The position numbers and the translations under genes are program-made. Shown here one piece after another: positions 54,306 through 61,607 of a DNA stretch of 64,000 nt; position 1 is the stretch's first letter, and each line of letters opens with the position of its first letter. The notes beneath the pieces are model-generated. The model saw only the letters and a list, made by a program, of their open reading frames with translations, made no database searches and was not told the origin of the DNA. This DNA is from Bacillota bacterium. GTDB taxonomy: Bacteria > Bacillota > Clostridia > Lachnospirales > Lachnospiraceae. Where the stretch lies: contig JAEZFK010000021.1 of assembly GCA_023437715.1 (NCBI GenBank), positions 62,001-126,000 on the forward strand, in the 5' to 3' direction.

Positions 54306-54420
54306 ATCCTCCTTTGCATGCGCAGGAGGGGACTACTGTTGCTTCCTTACGCCGGCATTATCCGGTTCAAGTAGTGAGGGTTCGGTTTCTACCGATCTCA
54401 GCCAAAGGCTCCCCTAGCGT
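54306..54420 (-). ncRNA. TPP riboswitch (THI element) controlling thiT
   Basis: On the minus strand the conserved blocks GGGGAGCC, GGCTGAGAT, ACCCTC, TTGAACCGGATAATGCCGGC and GTAAGGAAG appear in order. Between the aptamer and thiT, CCTCCT (54329-54324) can pair with the AGGAGG ribosome site (54313-54308), so control is probably at translation. The thiT start follows seven bases later. Confidence 0.95.
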
Positions 54421-54445
54421 GTAAATGTATTATGATTTCGCTGTG

Positions 54446-54474
54446 AGTATAGCGCAAATCCCCAGGCTTGTCAA
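54446..54474 (-). promoter_or_regulatory. Promoter of the thiT riboswitch
   Basis: On the minus strand a perfect TTGACA (54474-54469), a 17-base spacer and TATACT (54451-54446). Confidence 0.8.
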
Positions 54475-54573
54475 GTAATATCAATTATTTGCGCAATTGT
54501 AAATTCAGTATAAAAATGCAAATAAGGTACAACCTAGTAAAAGAAGAAAATTGGAGATACGGAGGTTGGTTTT

Positions 54574-54999
54574 ATGACAGGCTTTATTATAGCCCTGATA
54601 TCAGGGGCGCTTATGAGCATCCAGGGGGTTTTAAACACGGGAGTGACAAAGCAGACCAGCATGTGGGTATCCACTGGCTGGGTGCAGCTGACGGCATTTT
54701 TAACCTGTCTTATCCTATGGTATTTTTCCGGAAGGGAGAACATTTCCGGTCTTCTTGATGTACAGCCCAAATATTTACTGCTGGGAGGCGTCATCGGCGC
54801 TTTCATTACCTATACGGTAGTAAGGAGCATGAGCACCTTAGGACCGGCCAAAGCAGCCCTGATCATCGTAGTCTCCCAGATTATTGTAGCCTATGCCGTG
54901 GAGCTGTTCGGCTTATTCGGCGTTGAAAGAGTGGGATTTGAATGGAAAAAACTGATCGGTGCAGTGGTTGCCATTATCGGAATCATGATATTTAATTAA
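54574..54999 (+). CDS. Small DMT-superfamily permease (YdcZ/DUF606)
   Basis: A 141-residue protein with about five membrane segments, starting MTGFIIALISGALMSIQGVL, the DUF606 pattern in which two short homologous proteins often pair. It is alone here, as a single gene with CGGAGG upstream. Substrate unknown. Confidence 0.82.
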   Translation: MTGFIIALISGALMSIQGVLNTGVTKQTSMWVSTGWVQLTAFLTCLILWYFSGRENISGLLDVQPKYLLLGGVIGAFITYTVVRSMSTLGPAKAALIIVVSQIIVAYAVELFGLFGVERVGFEWKKLIGAVVAIIGIMIFN

Positions 55000-55013
55000 T
55001 TTGGAAATAGTGC

Positions 55014-55042
55014 TTGTATTTACCTATTTCTTTAGGTAGAAT
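55014..55042 (+). promoter_or_regulatory. Promoter of the comEA-like gene
   Basis: TTGTAT (55014-55019), a 17-base spacer and TAGAAT (55037-55042). The spacer holds the inverted repeat TACCTA/TAGGTA. Confidence 0.65.
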
Positions 55043-55101
55043 AGTAGCATAGGCTGAAGATGGTATCCTTTTTTGAAGATTTTTGTAAGAGGAGGGATAT
55101 C

Positions 55102-55842
55102 ATGAAGTATCAGAAGGTTAAAATTGCCCTTATTGCCCTGTGCGTTCTGGCTGCAGGCATATGCTACAGCGTGGGCAGATACCGGGAAGCAGGAACAGAA
55201 AGATGGACAGAAGGAACCGCTTTGGCGGAGACGCCGGCTCTTGATTCCGGGGAAACGGTCACCGGGTCCGGAGCAGCAGGTAACGGCAGTTCAGAGGATA
55301 ACAGTCCGGCAAAAACCGGAGTCCGGGAAGTAGAGGGTGTTTCGTCAGTTTCCGGCGGGACCGGAGAAGTAGGAAGCGCAGGAGAGAAAACGGCCCTGCC
55401 TTTCTATGTACATATCTGCGGAGAGGTTGTCTCTCCCGGTGTTTATGAGCTTGAGGACGGAAGCCGTGTGTTTCAGGCGGTGGAGAGGGCAGGGGGATTC
55501 ACAGACCAGGCTGCGGCAGAATATTTAAATATGGCGGAGCGGATTACGGACGGCATGAAGATCGTGGTCCTGAGCAGGGAAGAGGCGGAGGCGGCAAAGG
55601 CCCGCGGAGAGCTTTCCCTGTCCCAGACGGCTTCCCCGGAGGCACAAAAAACCAAAGTGAATCTAAATACCGCCACGAAAGAGGAGCTGATGACCCTGCG
55701 GGGAATCGGGGAGGCCAAGGCCGACGATATCCTGCGGTACAGGGAAAGCCACGGCGGATTTCAAAAGATTGAGGATATCATGAAGATATCCGGCATTAAG
55801 GACGCAGCGTATCAAAAAATAAAAGAAGACATAACGGTTTAA
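55102..55842 (+). CDS. comEA: ComEA-like DNA-binding protein with SLBB and helix-hairpin-helix domains
   Basis: Membrane-anchored protein that binds incoming DNA in natural transformation. It has an N-terminal membrane segment (about 6-24), a Gly/Ser/Glu-rich linker, an SLBB domain (about 105-165; FYVHICGEVVSPGVYELEDG) and a ComEA helix-hairpin-helix domain (about 185-245; VNLNTATKEELMTLRGIGEA). It has 246 residues. The start at 55102 follows AGAGGAGGG; an upstream ATG at 55060 lacks a site. comEB and comEC do not follow. The next gene is a response regulator 21 bases away. Confidence 0.88.
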   Translation: MKYQKVKIALIALCVLAAGICYSVGRYREAGTERWTEGTALAETPALDSGETVTGSGAAGNGSSEDNSPAKTGVREVEGVSSVSGGTGEVGSAGEKTALPFYVHICGEVVSPGVYELEDGSRVFQAVERAGGFTDQAAAEYLNMAERITDGMKIVVLSREEAEAAKARGELSLSQTASPEAQKTKVNLNTATKEELMTLRGIGEAKADDILRYRESHGGFQKIEDIMKISGIKDAAYQKIKEDITV

Positions 55843-55863
55843 GATAGAAGACAGAGGTGCAAA

Positions 55864-56562
55864 ATGGCAAGCGTTTTAGTAGTGGATGACGAAAAACTTA
55901 TTGTAAAGGGTATGAGGTTCAGTCTGGAACAGGAAGGTATGGAAGTGGACTGTGCCTATGATGGAGAGGAAGCCATTAATCTGGCAAAGCAGAAAGAATA
56001 CGACGTGGTTCTTTTGGATGTCATGCTTCCGAAATATGACGGATACGAGGTGTGCCAGGCTATTCGGGAATTTTCCGAAATGCCCATTATCATGCTGACG
56101 GCAAAGGGCAATGACATGGATAAGATTCTGGGTCTGGAATACGGGGCTGACGATTATATTACAAAGCCCTTTAACATCCTTGAGGTAAAGGCCAGGATTA
56201 AGGCCATCATGCGCCGGAATTCGAAGAAAAACAGGCGGGAGCGCCAGGATGACAGCCAGGTGGTGAAGGCAGGCGATTTAAAGCTTGACAGGGACAGCAG
56301 AAGAGTGTTTATCGGTGAGAAAGAGATTAATTTAACAGCAAAGGAATTTGACCTTCTGGAGCTTCTCACCTGCAACCCGGGTAAGGTTTACAGCAGGGAA
56401 CAGCTTCTTACTTACGTATGGGGCAATAAGGCGATGGATACGGGCGATGTCCGTACCGTGGACGTCCATGTAAGACGTCTGCGGGAGAAGATCGAACCAA
56501 GTCCCAGCGATCCCAAATATGTGCATACCAAGTGGGGCGTGGGATATTATTTCCGCGTCTAG
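55864..56562 (+). CDS. OmpR/PhoB-type response regulator without adjacent kinase
   Basis: A 232-residue regulator with receiver phosphoacceptor Asp52 (VVLLDVMLP), the KPF switch motif (YITKPFNI) and a winged-helix DNA-binding domain (VDVHVRRLREKIEPSPSDPK). It resembles WalR-like regulators, but the following gene is an acetyltransferase and no histidine kinase is present. It probably shares a transcript with the comEA-like gene 21 bases upstream. Confidence 0.9.
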   Translation: MASVLVVDDEKLIVKGMRFSLEQEGMEVDCAYDGEEAINLAKQKEYDVVLLDVMLPKYDGYEVCQAIREFSEMPIIMLTAKGNDMDKILGLEYGADDYITKPFNILEVKARIKAIMRRNSKKNRRERQDDSQVVKAGDLKLDRDSRRVFIGEKEINLTAKEFDLLELLTCNPGKVYSREQLLTYVWGNKAMDTGDVRTVDVHVRRLREKIEPSPSDPKYVHTKWGVGYYFRV

Positions 56563-56564
56563 AA

Positions 56565-56615
56565 AAAGAAAGAGGAGGATTTCCGACGGGTGACCGGGGA
56601 ATCCGCCTTTTCTTT
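56565..56615 (+). terminator. Terminator after the orphan response regulator
   Basis: AAAGAAAGAGGAGGATTTCC pairs with GGGGAATCCGCCTTTTCTTT with a few mismatches, ending in a T-rich stretch. Confidence 0.65.
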
Positions 56616-56670
56616 AAATACCGGGAAAGCAAAAAAAGAAATTCAGCCGATTTTGACAGCAAAAAGACAA

Positions 56671-56739
56671 GAGAATGGATTACAGCATTAAATTACAGTA
56701 TCATGAAAGACGGAGAGACAGGAGAATGGATTACAGCAT
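56671..56739 (+). repeat. 18-base direct repeat around the acetyltransferase start
   Basis: GAGAATGGATTACAGCAT occurs at 56671-56688 and at 56722-56739, 51 bases apart and in the same frame, so two identical start regions exist. Confidence 0.85.
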
Positions 56740-57232
56740 CAGATGCGTAAGAAAAGAGGATCTGGACCGTGTTGCGGAGGTGGAGTCCCTCTGCTTTCCG
56801 CCGGAAGAAGCGGCAAGCCGGAAATCCCTTGGGGATAGGATCAATCATTTCCCGGAAAGCTTCCTTGTGGCAGAGCTTTCCGACGGAACAGTCATCGGCT
56901 TTATTAACGGCTGCGTTACGGATGAGGACAGGATCTATGATGAAATGTTTGAAAAAGCGGATGCTCATAATCCCGATGGCGCTTACCAGAGCGTGTTCGG
57001 GCTTGACGTGATAAAGGAATGGAGAGGCAGGGGAGTTGCCGCCGCTCTTATGAGGCGCTTTATGGAAGAAGCAAAGAAAATGGGCAGAAAAGGAATAATA
57101 CTCACCTGCAAGGAAAGGCTGATTCCTTATTATGAAAAATTCGGATACCGGAACAGAGGCGTATCCGGGTCCATGCACGGAGGAGCCGTTTGGTATGATA
57201 TGCAGCTTGATTTTATGGATAAAGGGAAGTGA
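56726..57232 (+). CDS. GNAT-family (AANAT-like) acetyltransferase
   Basis: A 168-residue acetyltransferase similar to the arylalkylamine branch: VESLCFPPEEAASRKSLGDR and the acetyl-CoA loop EWRGRGVAAALMRRF are visible. The ATG at 56726 is preferred because GGAGAG lies upstream and it fits the family N-terminus. An in-frame ATG at 56675, part of a duplicated 18-base segment, would add 17 residues. Substrate unknown. Confidence 0.82.
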   Translation: MDYSIRCVRKEDLDRVAEVESLCFPPEEAASRKSLGDRINHFPESFLVAELSDGTVIGFINGCVTDEDRIYDEMFEKADAHNPDGAYQSVFGLDVIKEWRGRGVAAALMRRFMEEAKKMGRKGIILTCKERLIPYYEKFGYRNRGVSGSMHGGAVWYDMQLDFMDKGK

Positions 57233-57244
57233 GGCACCGTCAGT

Positions 57245-59101
57245 ATGAAACGAAGTCCTCAGGGGGAACGATGGAGGCGGCTTGATAATACGGCAAAAAT
57301 ATTTCCGGTTATAGCCAGTGAGAATTTAAGCAATGTATTCCGGATTTCAGCGGTTTTAAAGGAAGAAGTGGATCCGGGCACCCTGCAGCGGGCGCTGGAA
57401 GAAATCCTTCCTCAGTTTGAAAGCTTTTCGGTGAGGCTGAGAAGAGGATTTTTCTGGTATTATTTTGAAAATAACAAGAGGATGCCGGTTATTGAACGGG
57501 AGGCCACCTATCCCTGCAAATACATTGATCCTCACAGCAACCAGCTTTTTTTATTCCGTGTCACCTATTTTGACCGGCGGATCAATCTGGAGGTATTCCA
57601 TGCGGTGACGGACGGCCTTGGTGCGGTGAACTTCTTAAAGGCCCTTGTCTACCGGTATCTGGATCTTAAAAGGAATTCCAGGACCGGCCATCAGGCTCCC
57701 CAGAAAATATCGCCGGATGTTTCCATGAATGTGGAGGACAGCTACGTCCGCCATTATAAAAAGACTGTAAAGCGCAAATACAGCTCCAGGAAAGCCTACC
57801 ATTTAACAGGAGAAGCCCTTCCCCTTGACGAGGAAAATGTCCTCCATGGCTATGTGGGCTTAAAGGAGCTGAAAGCGGTCAGCAAAAGCCACGGGGTCAG
57901 CATCACCAGATTTCTGGCGGCCGCCCTGATCTGGTCCATTTATCAGGAATATCTGGGAGGAAAGCCCTGCGAGGAATCCATCGGCATCAGCATTCCCATT
58001 AATTTAAGGACCTTTTTCGGTTCGGAGACCACAGCCAACTTTTTTGCTGTGACCCTCATCGACTTTTTGTCCACCAGCGAGGACCATACCTTTTCAGATA
58101 TGCTGGAAGCGGTGAGCAGCCAGATGGATAAAAAAATCACAAAGGAGAAGATGGAGGAAATCATTTCCTACAATGTTTCCAATGAGAAGAAATGGTATCT
58201 TCGCATCACGCCTCTTTTTATTAAATGGTGCATTTTAAATCTTATTTTCCGGAAAAATGATAAGGCCTACACCATGACCCTTTCCAATATCGGCCCTATT
58301 GATATCGAAGAGGATTACGGAAAGGAGATTGAACGGTTTTCCATGATGATCGGCGTTTCCAAAAGGCAGCCGATGAAATGTGCGGTCTGTTCCTACGGCG
58401 AAGAGGTGATCGTGACCTTTACCTCTGTGTTTCAGGATACCAGGCTTCAGGACCGTTTTTTTTGCTTTCTGGAGGAAAAGGGAATTCCGGTGAGCCTTGA
58501 GAGCAACGGGGTTCCTCATAAGCGGGATGATCTTGGCATGTATCCTCAGATCCGCTATGACCCAAAGCGGATTAAGGAGCTGGTAAACATATTTTACGGG
58601 TCCATGTTTTTTATTGGCGCCATTCTGGGATTTATTAATTATGCCACCTATTCCGGTTCCCTGTGGTCCGTCATTGTCATTGGACTTATGGCCTATGGGG
58701 TTCTTACGGTGAAATATTCTTTTCTGCGCCATTCCAATCTGGCCTCAAAGATATTCCGCCAGACGGTGGCGGCCCAGGTGCTTCTGGTGGCCCTGGACCA
58801 TGCTACGGGCTATAATGGCTGGTCCGTAAATTACGGAATTCCAAGCACCATCCTGTTTGCAGATTTGTCGGTGGTATTTCTGATTCTGGTAAACCGGATG
58901 AACTGGCAGAGCTATTTCATGTATCAGATTTCTATTACGGCATTCAGCTTCATTCCCCTGATTCTATGGGCAGCCGGTCTTCTTACCAGACCAACCCTGG
59001 CCCTTATTACAACGCTTGTAACGGTGTTCATTCTGGCCGTTACCATTGTGCTGGGGGACAGAAGCGTAAAAACAGAATTGAAGAGGCGGTTTCATGTATA
59101 A
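57245..59101 (+). CDS. Condensation/alcohol-acetyltransferase-like protein fused to a membrane domain (DUF6320-like)
   Basis: A 618-residue protein. Residues about 1-430 form a chloramphenicol-acetyltransferase/condensation-like fold with the catalytic HxxxDG motif as FHAVTDGLG (H119, D123). Residues about 450-605 hold about six hydrophobic segments. Family members are annotated as alcohol acetyltransferase or DUF6320. It probably moves an acyl group at the membrane. It begins 12 bases after the acetyltransferase gene with only a weak ribosome site, suggesting coupling, and is followed by an esterase gene 26 bases later. Confidence 0.72.
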   Translation: MKRSPQGERWRRLDNTAKIFPVIASENLSNVFRISAVLKEEVDPGTLQRALEEILPQFESFSVRLRRGFFWYYFENNKRMPVIEREATYPCKYIDPHSNQLFLFRVTYFDRRINLEVFHAVTDGLGAVNFLKALVYRYLDLKRNSRTGHQAPQKISPDVSMNVEDSYVRHYKKTVKRKYSSRKAYHLTGEALPLDEENVLHGYVGLKELKAVSKSHGVSITRFLAAALIWSIYQEYLGGKPCEESIGISIPINLRTFFGSETTANFFAVTLIDFLSTSEDHTFSDMLEAVSSQMDKKITKEKMEEIISYNVSNEKKWYLRITPLFIKWCILNLIFRKNDKAYTMTLSNIGPIDIEEDYGKEIERFSMMIGVSKRQPMKCAVCSYGEEVIVTFTSVFQDTRLQDRFFCFLEEKGIPVSLESNGVPHKRDDLGMYPQIRYDPKRIKELVNIFYGSMFFIGAILGFINYATYSGSLWSVIVIGLMAYGVLTVKYSFLRHSNLASKIFRQTVAAQVLLVALDHATGYNGWSVNYGIPSTILFADLSVVFLILVNRMNWQSYFMYQISITAFSFIPLILWAAGLLTRPTLALITTLVTVFILAVTIVLGDRSVKTELKRRFHV

Positions 59102-59127
59102 AGTTCCGTGAAGGGAGGGGATTACTG

Positions 59128-60156
59128 ATGGGCAGGAGAAAAGTGAGTGTAAGAGGAAATCTGGTGAGGGATATGATGCAGAATGTAATGGAAACTTCGC
59201 TGAAGCAGCCCATCCGTACAGGAGAGCTGAGGAAAAATCCGGTGGAGCCCGCCTGGGTTTGTCCGGCCGGATATGAATATGAGATCATAGAGCTGGAGCA
59301 TTTGAAAATGGAGTACTTACGCCCCTCGGGCGTGGTGACGGAGCGGGTGATCCTGCAGCTTCACGGCGGCGGATATATCGGCCCCATGAAGAACATTTAC
59401 CGAAGGTTTGCCGTACGGTATTCCAAGTTAAGCTACGGCGGGGATGTCCTGACCCTGGATTACCGGGTGGCCCCGGAAAATCCCTATCCTGCTGCGTTGG
59501 AGGATGCAGTGGCAGCTTATGAGTGGCTTCTTAAGGAAAAGAAGTATCGGCCCGAGCATATTGTGGTGGCCGGAGATTCTGCAGGAGGCGGCCTAAGCCT
59601 GGCCCTGGGGCTCTATCTAAAGGATCACGGGATCGCCCTACCCGGCGGATTTATTACAATGTCTGCCTGGACGGACTTGACCAACAGCGGGGAAAGCTAT
59701 AAATCCAATTATGAGATAGATCCTCTGTTCGGAAATTCCACGGATAACATGCTTTATAATTCAGAATACATTGGCGGCGGGGACCCGGCTGATCCTTATA
59801 TTTCTCCTTTATTTGGGAAATTCGAGGGCTTCCCTCCTGTTCTCATGCAGGTGGGAAGCTATGAGGTGCTTTTAAGCGATACCCTGGCTGTTGCGGATAA
59901 GCTGAAGGCGGCAGGCGTGAAACGGCGTGTTTCCGTTTATGAGGGAATGTTTCATGTTTTCCAGATGGGCCTGGATTTAATCCCGGAGAGCCGGGAGGCA
60001 TGGGCTGAGGTGGAAACGTTTCTGCGGATCACCTTTCACATCAACGTCAAGCCCGAAGGGAAAGTGGTAAAAAAGATAAAAACAGAGCATGCAAGGCCGG
60101 CAAGGGATATGGCCAGGCTTTTGATCGCCATGATGAAAAAGGAATTGGACACATAG
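59128..60156 (+). CDS. Alpha/beta hydrolase, hormone-sensitive-lipase family
   Basis: A 342-residue esterase with the oxyanion motif HGGG (79-82), nucleophile Ser151 in GDSAGGG, the acid Asp in EVLLSDT and the His in MFHVF. The start at 59128 follows GGGAGGGG; a longer in-frame extension reaches into the upstream gene and is rejected. Its tight position after the acyltransferase-like gene suggests that one enzyme makes and the other removes an acyl ester. Confidence 0.85.
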   Translation: MGRRKVSVRGNLVRDMMQNVMETSLKQPIRTGELRKNPVEPAWVCPAGYEYEIIELEHLKMEYLRPSGVVTERVILQLHGGGYIGPMKNIYRRFAVRYSKLSYGGDVLTLDYRVAPENPYPAALEDAVAAYEWLLKEKKYRPEHIVVAGDSAGGGLSLALGLYLKDHGIALPGGFITMSAWTDLTNSGESYKSNYEIDPLFGNSTDNMLYNSEYIGGGDPADPYISPLFGKFEGFPPVLMQVGSYEVLLSDTLAVADKLKAAGVKRRVSVYEGMFHVFQMGLDLIPESREAWAEVETFLRITFHINVKPEGKVVKKIKTEHARPARDMARLLIAMMKKELDT

Positions 60157-60167
60157 AGGAGATATTG

Positions 60168-60647
60168 ATGAAAATTACGCTGGTAACTGTGGGGAAGATA
60201 AAGGAGAAGTTTTATACAGATGCCATTGCAGAATACAGCAAACGTCTGAGCCGATACTGCAAGCTGGATATCGTGCAGGTGGCCGATGAAAAGACGCCGG
60301 ATTCGGCCAGCGAAGCGGTGGAAAGACAGATCAGGGAAAAGGAAGGGGAACGGATTCTTTCCTCAATTAAGGATGGAGCCTATGTGATTGCTCTGGCTAT
60401 TAACGGGGAAATGCTGGACTCGGTTGAGCTGTCGGAAAAGATCAACGGCCTGGGAATCGGAGGTGTGAGCCAGATCGTCTTTGTAATCGGCGGGTCCTTA
60501 GGACTTTCTGATGCTGTTTTAAGGCGGGCGGATTATAAGCTGAGCTTCTCTAAGATGACCTTTCCCCACCAGCTTATGAGGGTTGTTTTGCTGGAGCAGA
60601 TTTACCGGAGCTACCGGATTATCAGCGGAGAGCCGTATCATAAATAG
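60168..60647 (+). CDS. rlmH: 23S rRNA pseudouridine-1915 N3-methyltransferase RlmH
   Basis: A 159-residue SPOUT methyltransferase acting on the 70S ribosome. The trefoil-knot motifs FVIGGSLGLSDAVLRRA and LSFSKMTFPHQLMRVVLLEQ are diagnostic. The ATG at 60168 follows GAGGAG; the TTG directly before it is rejected. It lies 11 bases after the esterase gene. Confidence 0.96.
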   Translation: MKITLVTVGKIKEKFYTDAIAEYSKRLSRYCKLDIVQVADEKTPDSASEAVERQIREKEGERILSSIKDGAYVIALAINGEMLDSVELSEKINGLGIGGVSQIVFVIGGSLGLSDAVLRRADYKLSFSKMTFPHQLMRVVLLEQIYRSYRIISGEPYHK

Positions 60648-60718
60648 ACGGGAGATTCCGGCCAGCCCGGTATGGGCAGAGCACAAAGTGGATAACCGGA
60701 ATCTGAAAGGAAAAAAAT

Positions 60719-60912
60719 GTGGATATAGCAGTCTTGTCAGATATTCACGGCTTATGCAGAAAAGAAACCGGTGACTGTGTGTGGCCGGATATGCCTAAAA
60801 ATTCTGGGCCCAGGCGGTAAATGAAAGCCCTGATGTACTAAAATGTATTGAAGCTGCTTTAAAACGAGATATTATAAATGACGGTGAGATTTTAGATTGG
60901 GAGGGTGGTTAA
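60719..60912 (+). pseudogene. Remnant of a metallophosphoesterase gene
   Basis: A GTG after AAAGGAAAAAA starts VDIAVLSDIHG, the metal-binding N-terminus of calcineurin-like phosphoesterases (D-x-H-G). The frame then runs directly into LCRKETGDCVWPDMPK and, after a one-base slip in an A run (60797-60801), into FWAQAVNESPDVLKCIEAAL and a stop at 60912. The catalytic middle is missing. Identification of the tail as the same gene's C-terminus is inference. Confidence 0.55.
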
Positions 60913-60971
60913 TACTACTCTTTTCAGATATAAAAAGAGTATTCAGGCCAGGGGAGCATCTGATAAGAAGA

Positions 60972-61000
60972 TTGTGCACTTGGGAAATATATGGTAATAT
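60972..61000 (+). promoter_or_regulatory. Promoter of the holin-like toxin
   Basis: TTGTGC (60972-60977), a 17-base spacer and the extended -10 TGGTAATAT (ending 61000). A leader of about 65 bases results. Confidence 0.6.
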
Positions 61001-61037
61001 GTTTTAAGGAACAATCGTGTCACTGCAAGGGCGTTGG

Positions 61038-61063
61038 CCTTCCATCATTACATAGATGGGAGG
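61038..61063 (+). promoter_or_regulatory. Hairpin hiding the toxin ribosome site
   Basis: CCTTCCATC (61038-61046) pairs with GATGGGAGG (61055-61063), nine base pairs with one G-U, covering the GGGAGG ribosome site. Such sequestration is typical of type I toxin messages. Confidence 0.65.
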
Positions 61064-61071
61064 TGGTGCGG

Positions 61072-61155
61072 ATGAAATATGACTTTAAAGACCTTATGGC
61101 CTTTGGTATGTTCATAATCGCATTACTTACCTTTATTTTCGTTAATTGTAAGTAG
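61072..61155 (+). CDS. Holin-like type I toxin peptide (27 residues)
   Basis: The peptide begins MKYDFKDLMAFGMFIIALLT and ends FIFVNCK. It has the single membrane helix and FGMFIIALLTFI core of the putative holin-like (TxpA/BsrG-like) toxins of Firmicutes, which damage the membrane when made without their antisense RNA. GGGAGGTGG precedes the ATG. A promoter facing it lies 130 to 160 bases downstream. Confidence 0.8.
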   Translation: MKYDFKDLMAFGMFIIALLTFIFVNCK

Positions 61156-61158
61156 CGT

Positions 61159-61227
61159 TTTTTCTATAAAGTCCTGGAAACAGGTATAGAAAAACCACCC
61201 TTGTATACTTTGGCCGGTATCGGGTGG
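61159..61227. terminator. Paired hairpins shared by toxin message and antisense RNA
   Basis: TTTTTCTATA (61159-61168) pairs with TATAGAAAAA (61185-61194) around an inner CCTG/CAGG stem. Next to it CCACCC (61195-61200) pairs with GGGTGG (61222-61227), with A and T runs on the two sides, so it can end transcripts in both directions. Confidence 0.6.
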
Positions 61228-61281
61228 AATTTTCTATTCATATGTGGGCCAACCCCTTGTGGAGGGGCGGTTGTTCCTCTG
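61189..61281 (-). ncRNA. Predicted antisense RNA antitoxin
   Basis: A minus-strand promoter (TTGCAA 61315-61310, 17-base spacer, TAGAAT 61292-61287) would start an RNA near 61280. Reading left it passes a GGGG/CCCC hairpin and the stem CCACCC/GGGTGG (61227-61195), followed by T5, a proper terminator. The RNA would be about 90 bases and overlap the 3' tail of the toxin message, as in txpA/RatA. Confidence 0.6.
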
Positions 61282-61388
61282 ATATTATTCTAATATATAA
61301 TTACTTTATTTGCAAGCAAAAGTGATGTCACTTTAGTGTCACTATGATACTAAAATGATACTGTTATTTTTAGCAAGGACAGAAAATG

Positions 61389-61400
61389 GAACAAATGTTC
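61389..61400. promoter_or_regulatory. LexA/DinR-like SOS box
   Basis: GAACAAATGTTC matches the Firmicute SOS box core GAAC-N4-GTTC perfectly. It lies about 200 bases before the flavodoxin/ferredoxin gene. No DNA-repair gene is adjacent. A short in-frame extension from 61431 to that gene exists but has no ribosome site. Confidence 0.5.
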
Positions 61401-61607
61401 TAAAAAACAGACAAGATACACGGGTAAAGCATGGCTTACAAGGTATGGCAAGAGGTGGAACATTGCAAGAGAAATGATAAACTGGAACGCAGACTTGTGA
61501 GTGAAAGAGCGGGCGTGGCAAGCGGAGCGGATTCCGGGTTGTATGCCGTCAGGCGGCATCTCATGCTGACGCGGATTTTGAAAACTCGAAAAGGAGATAG
61601 GTTGAAT

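Larger units (their letters stand above)
60648..61071. other. 424-base stretch without an intact gene
   Basis: Besides the phosphoesterase remnant it holds a weak inverted repeat AGATTCCGG / CCGGAATCT (60653-60704), a hairpin of ACTCTTTT and AAAAGAGT near 60917-60939, and the promoter and leader of the toxin gene. Confidence 0.5.

Noticed and set aside
54468..54758. 96-codon open frame overlapping the DMT permease start
   Set aside because: It is a shadow frame; the permease frame has the ribosome site and hydrophobic segments.
60653..60704. Inverted repeat AGATTCCGG / CCGGAATCT after rlmH
   Set aside because: The loop is 34 bases and no T run follows, so it was not called a terminator.
61431..61607. 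59-codon N-terminal extension of the flavodoxin/ferredoxin protein
   Set aside because: No ribosome site at 61431, and the charged extension does not resemble the family, which begins at the methionine at 61608.
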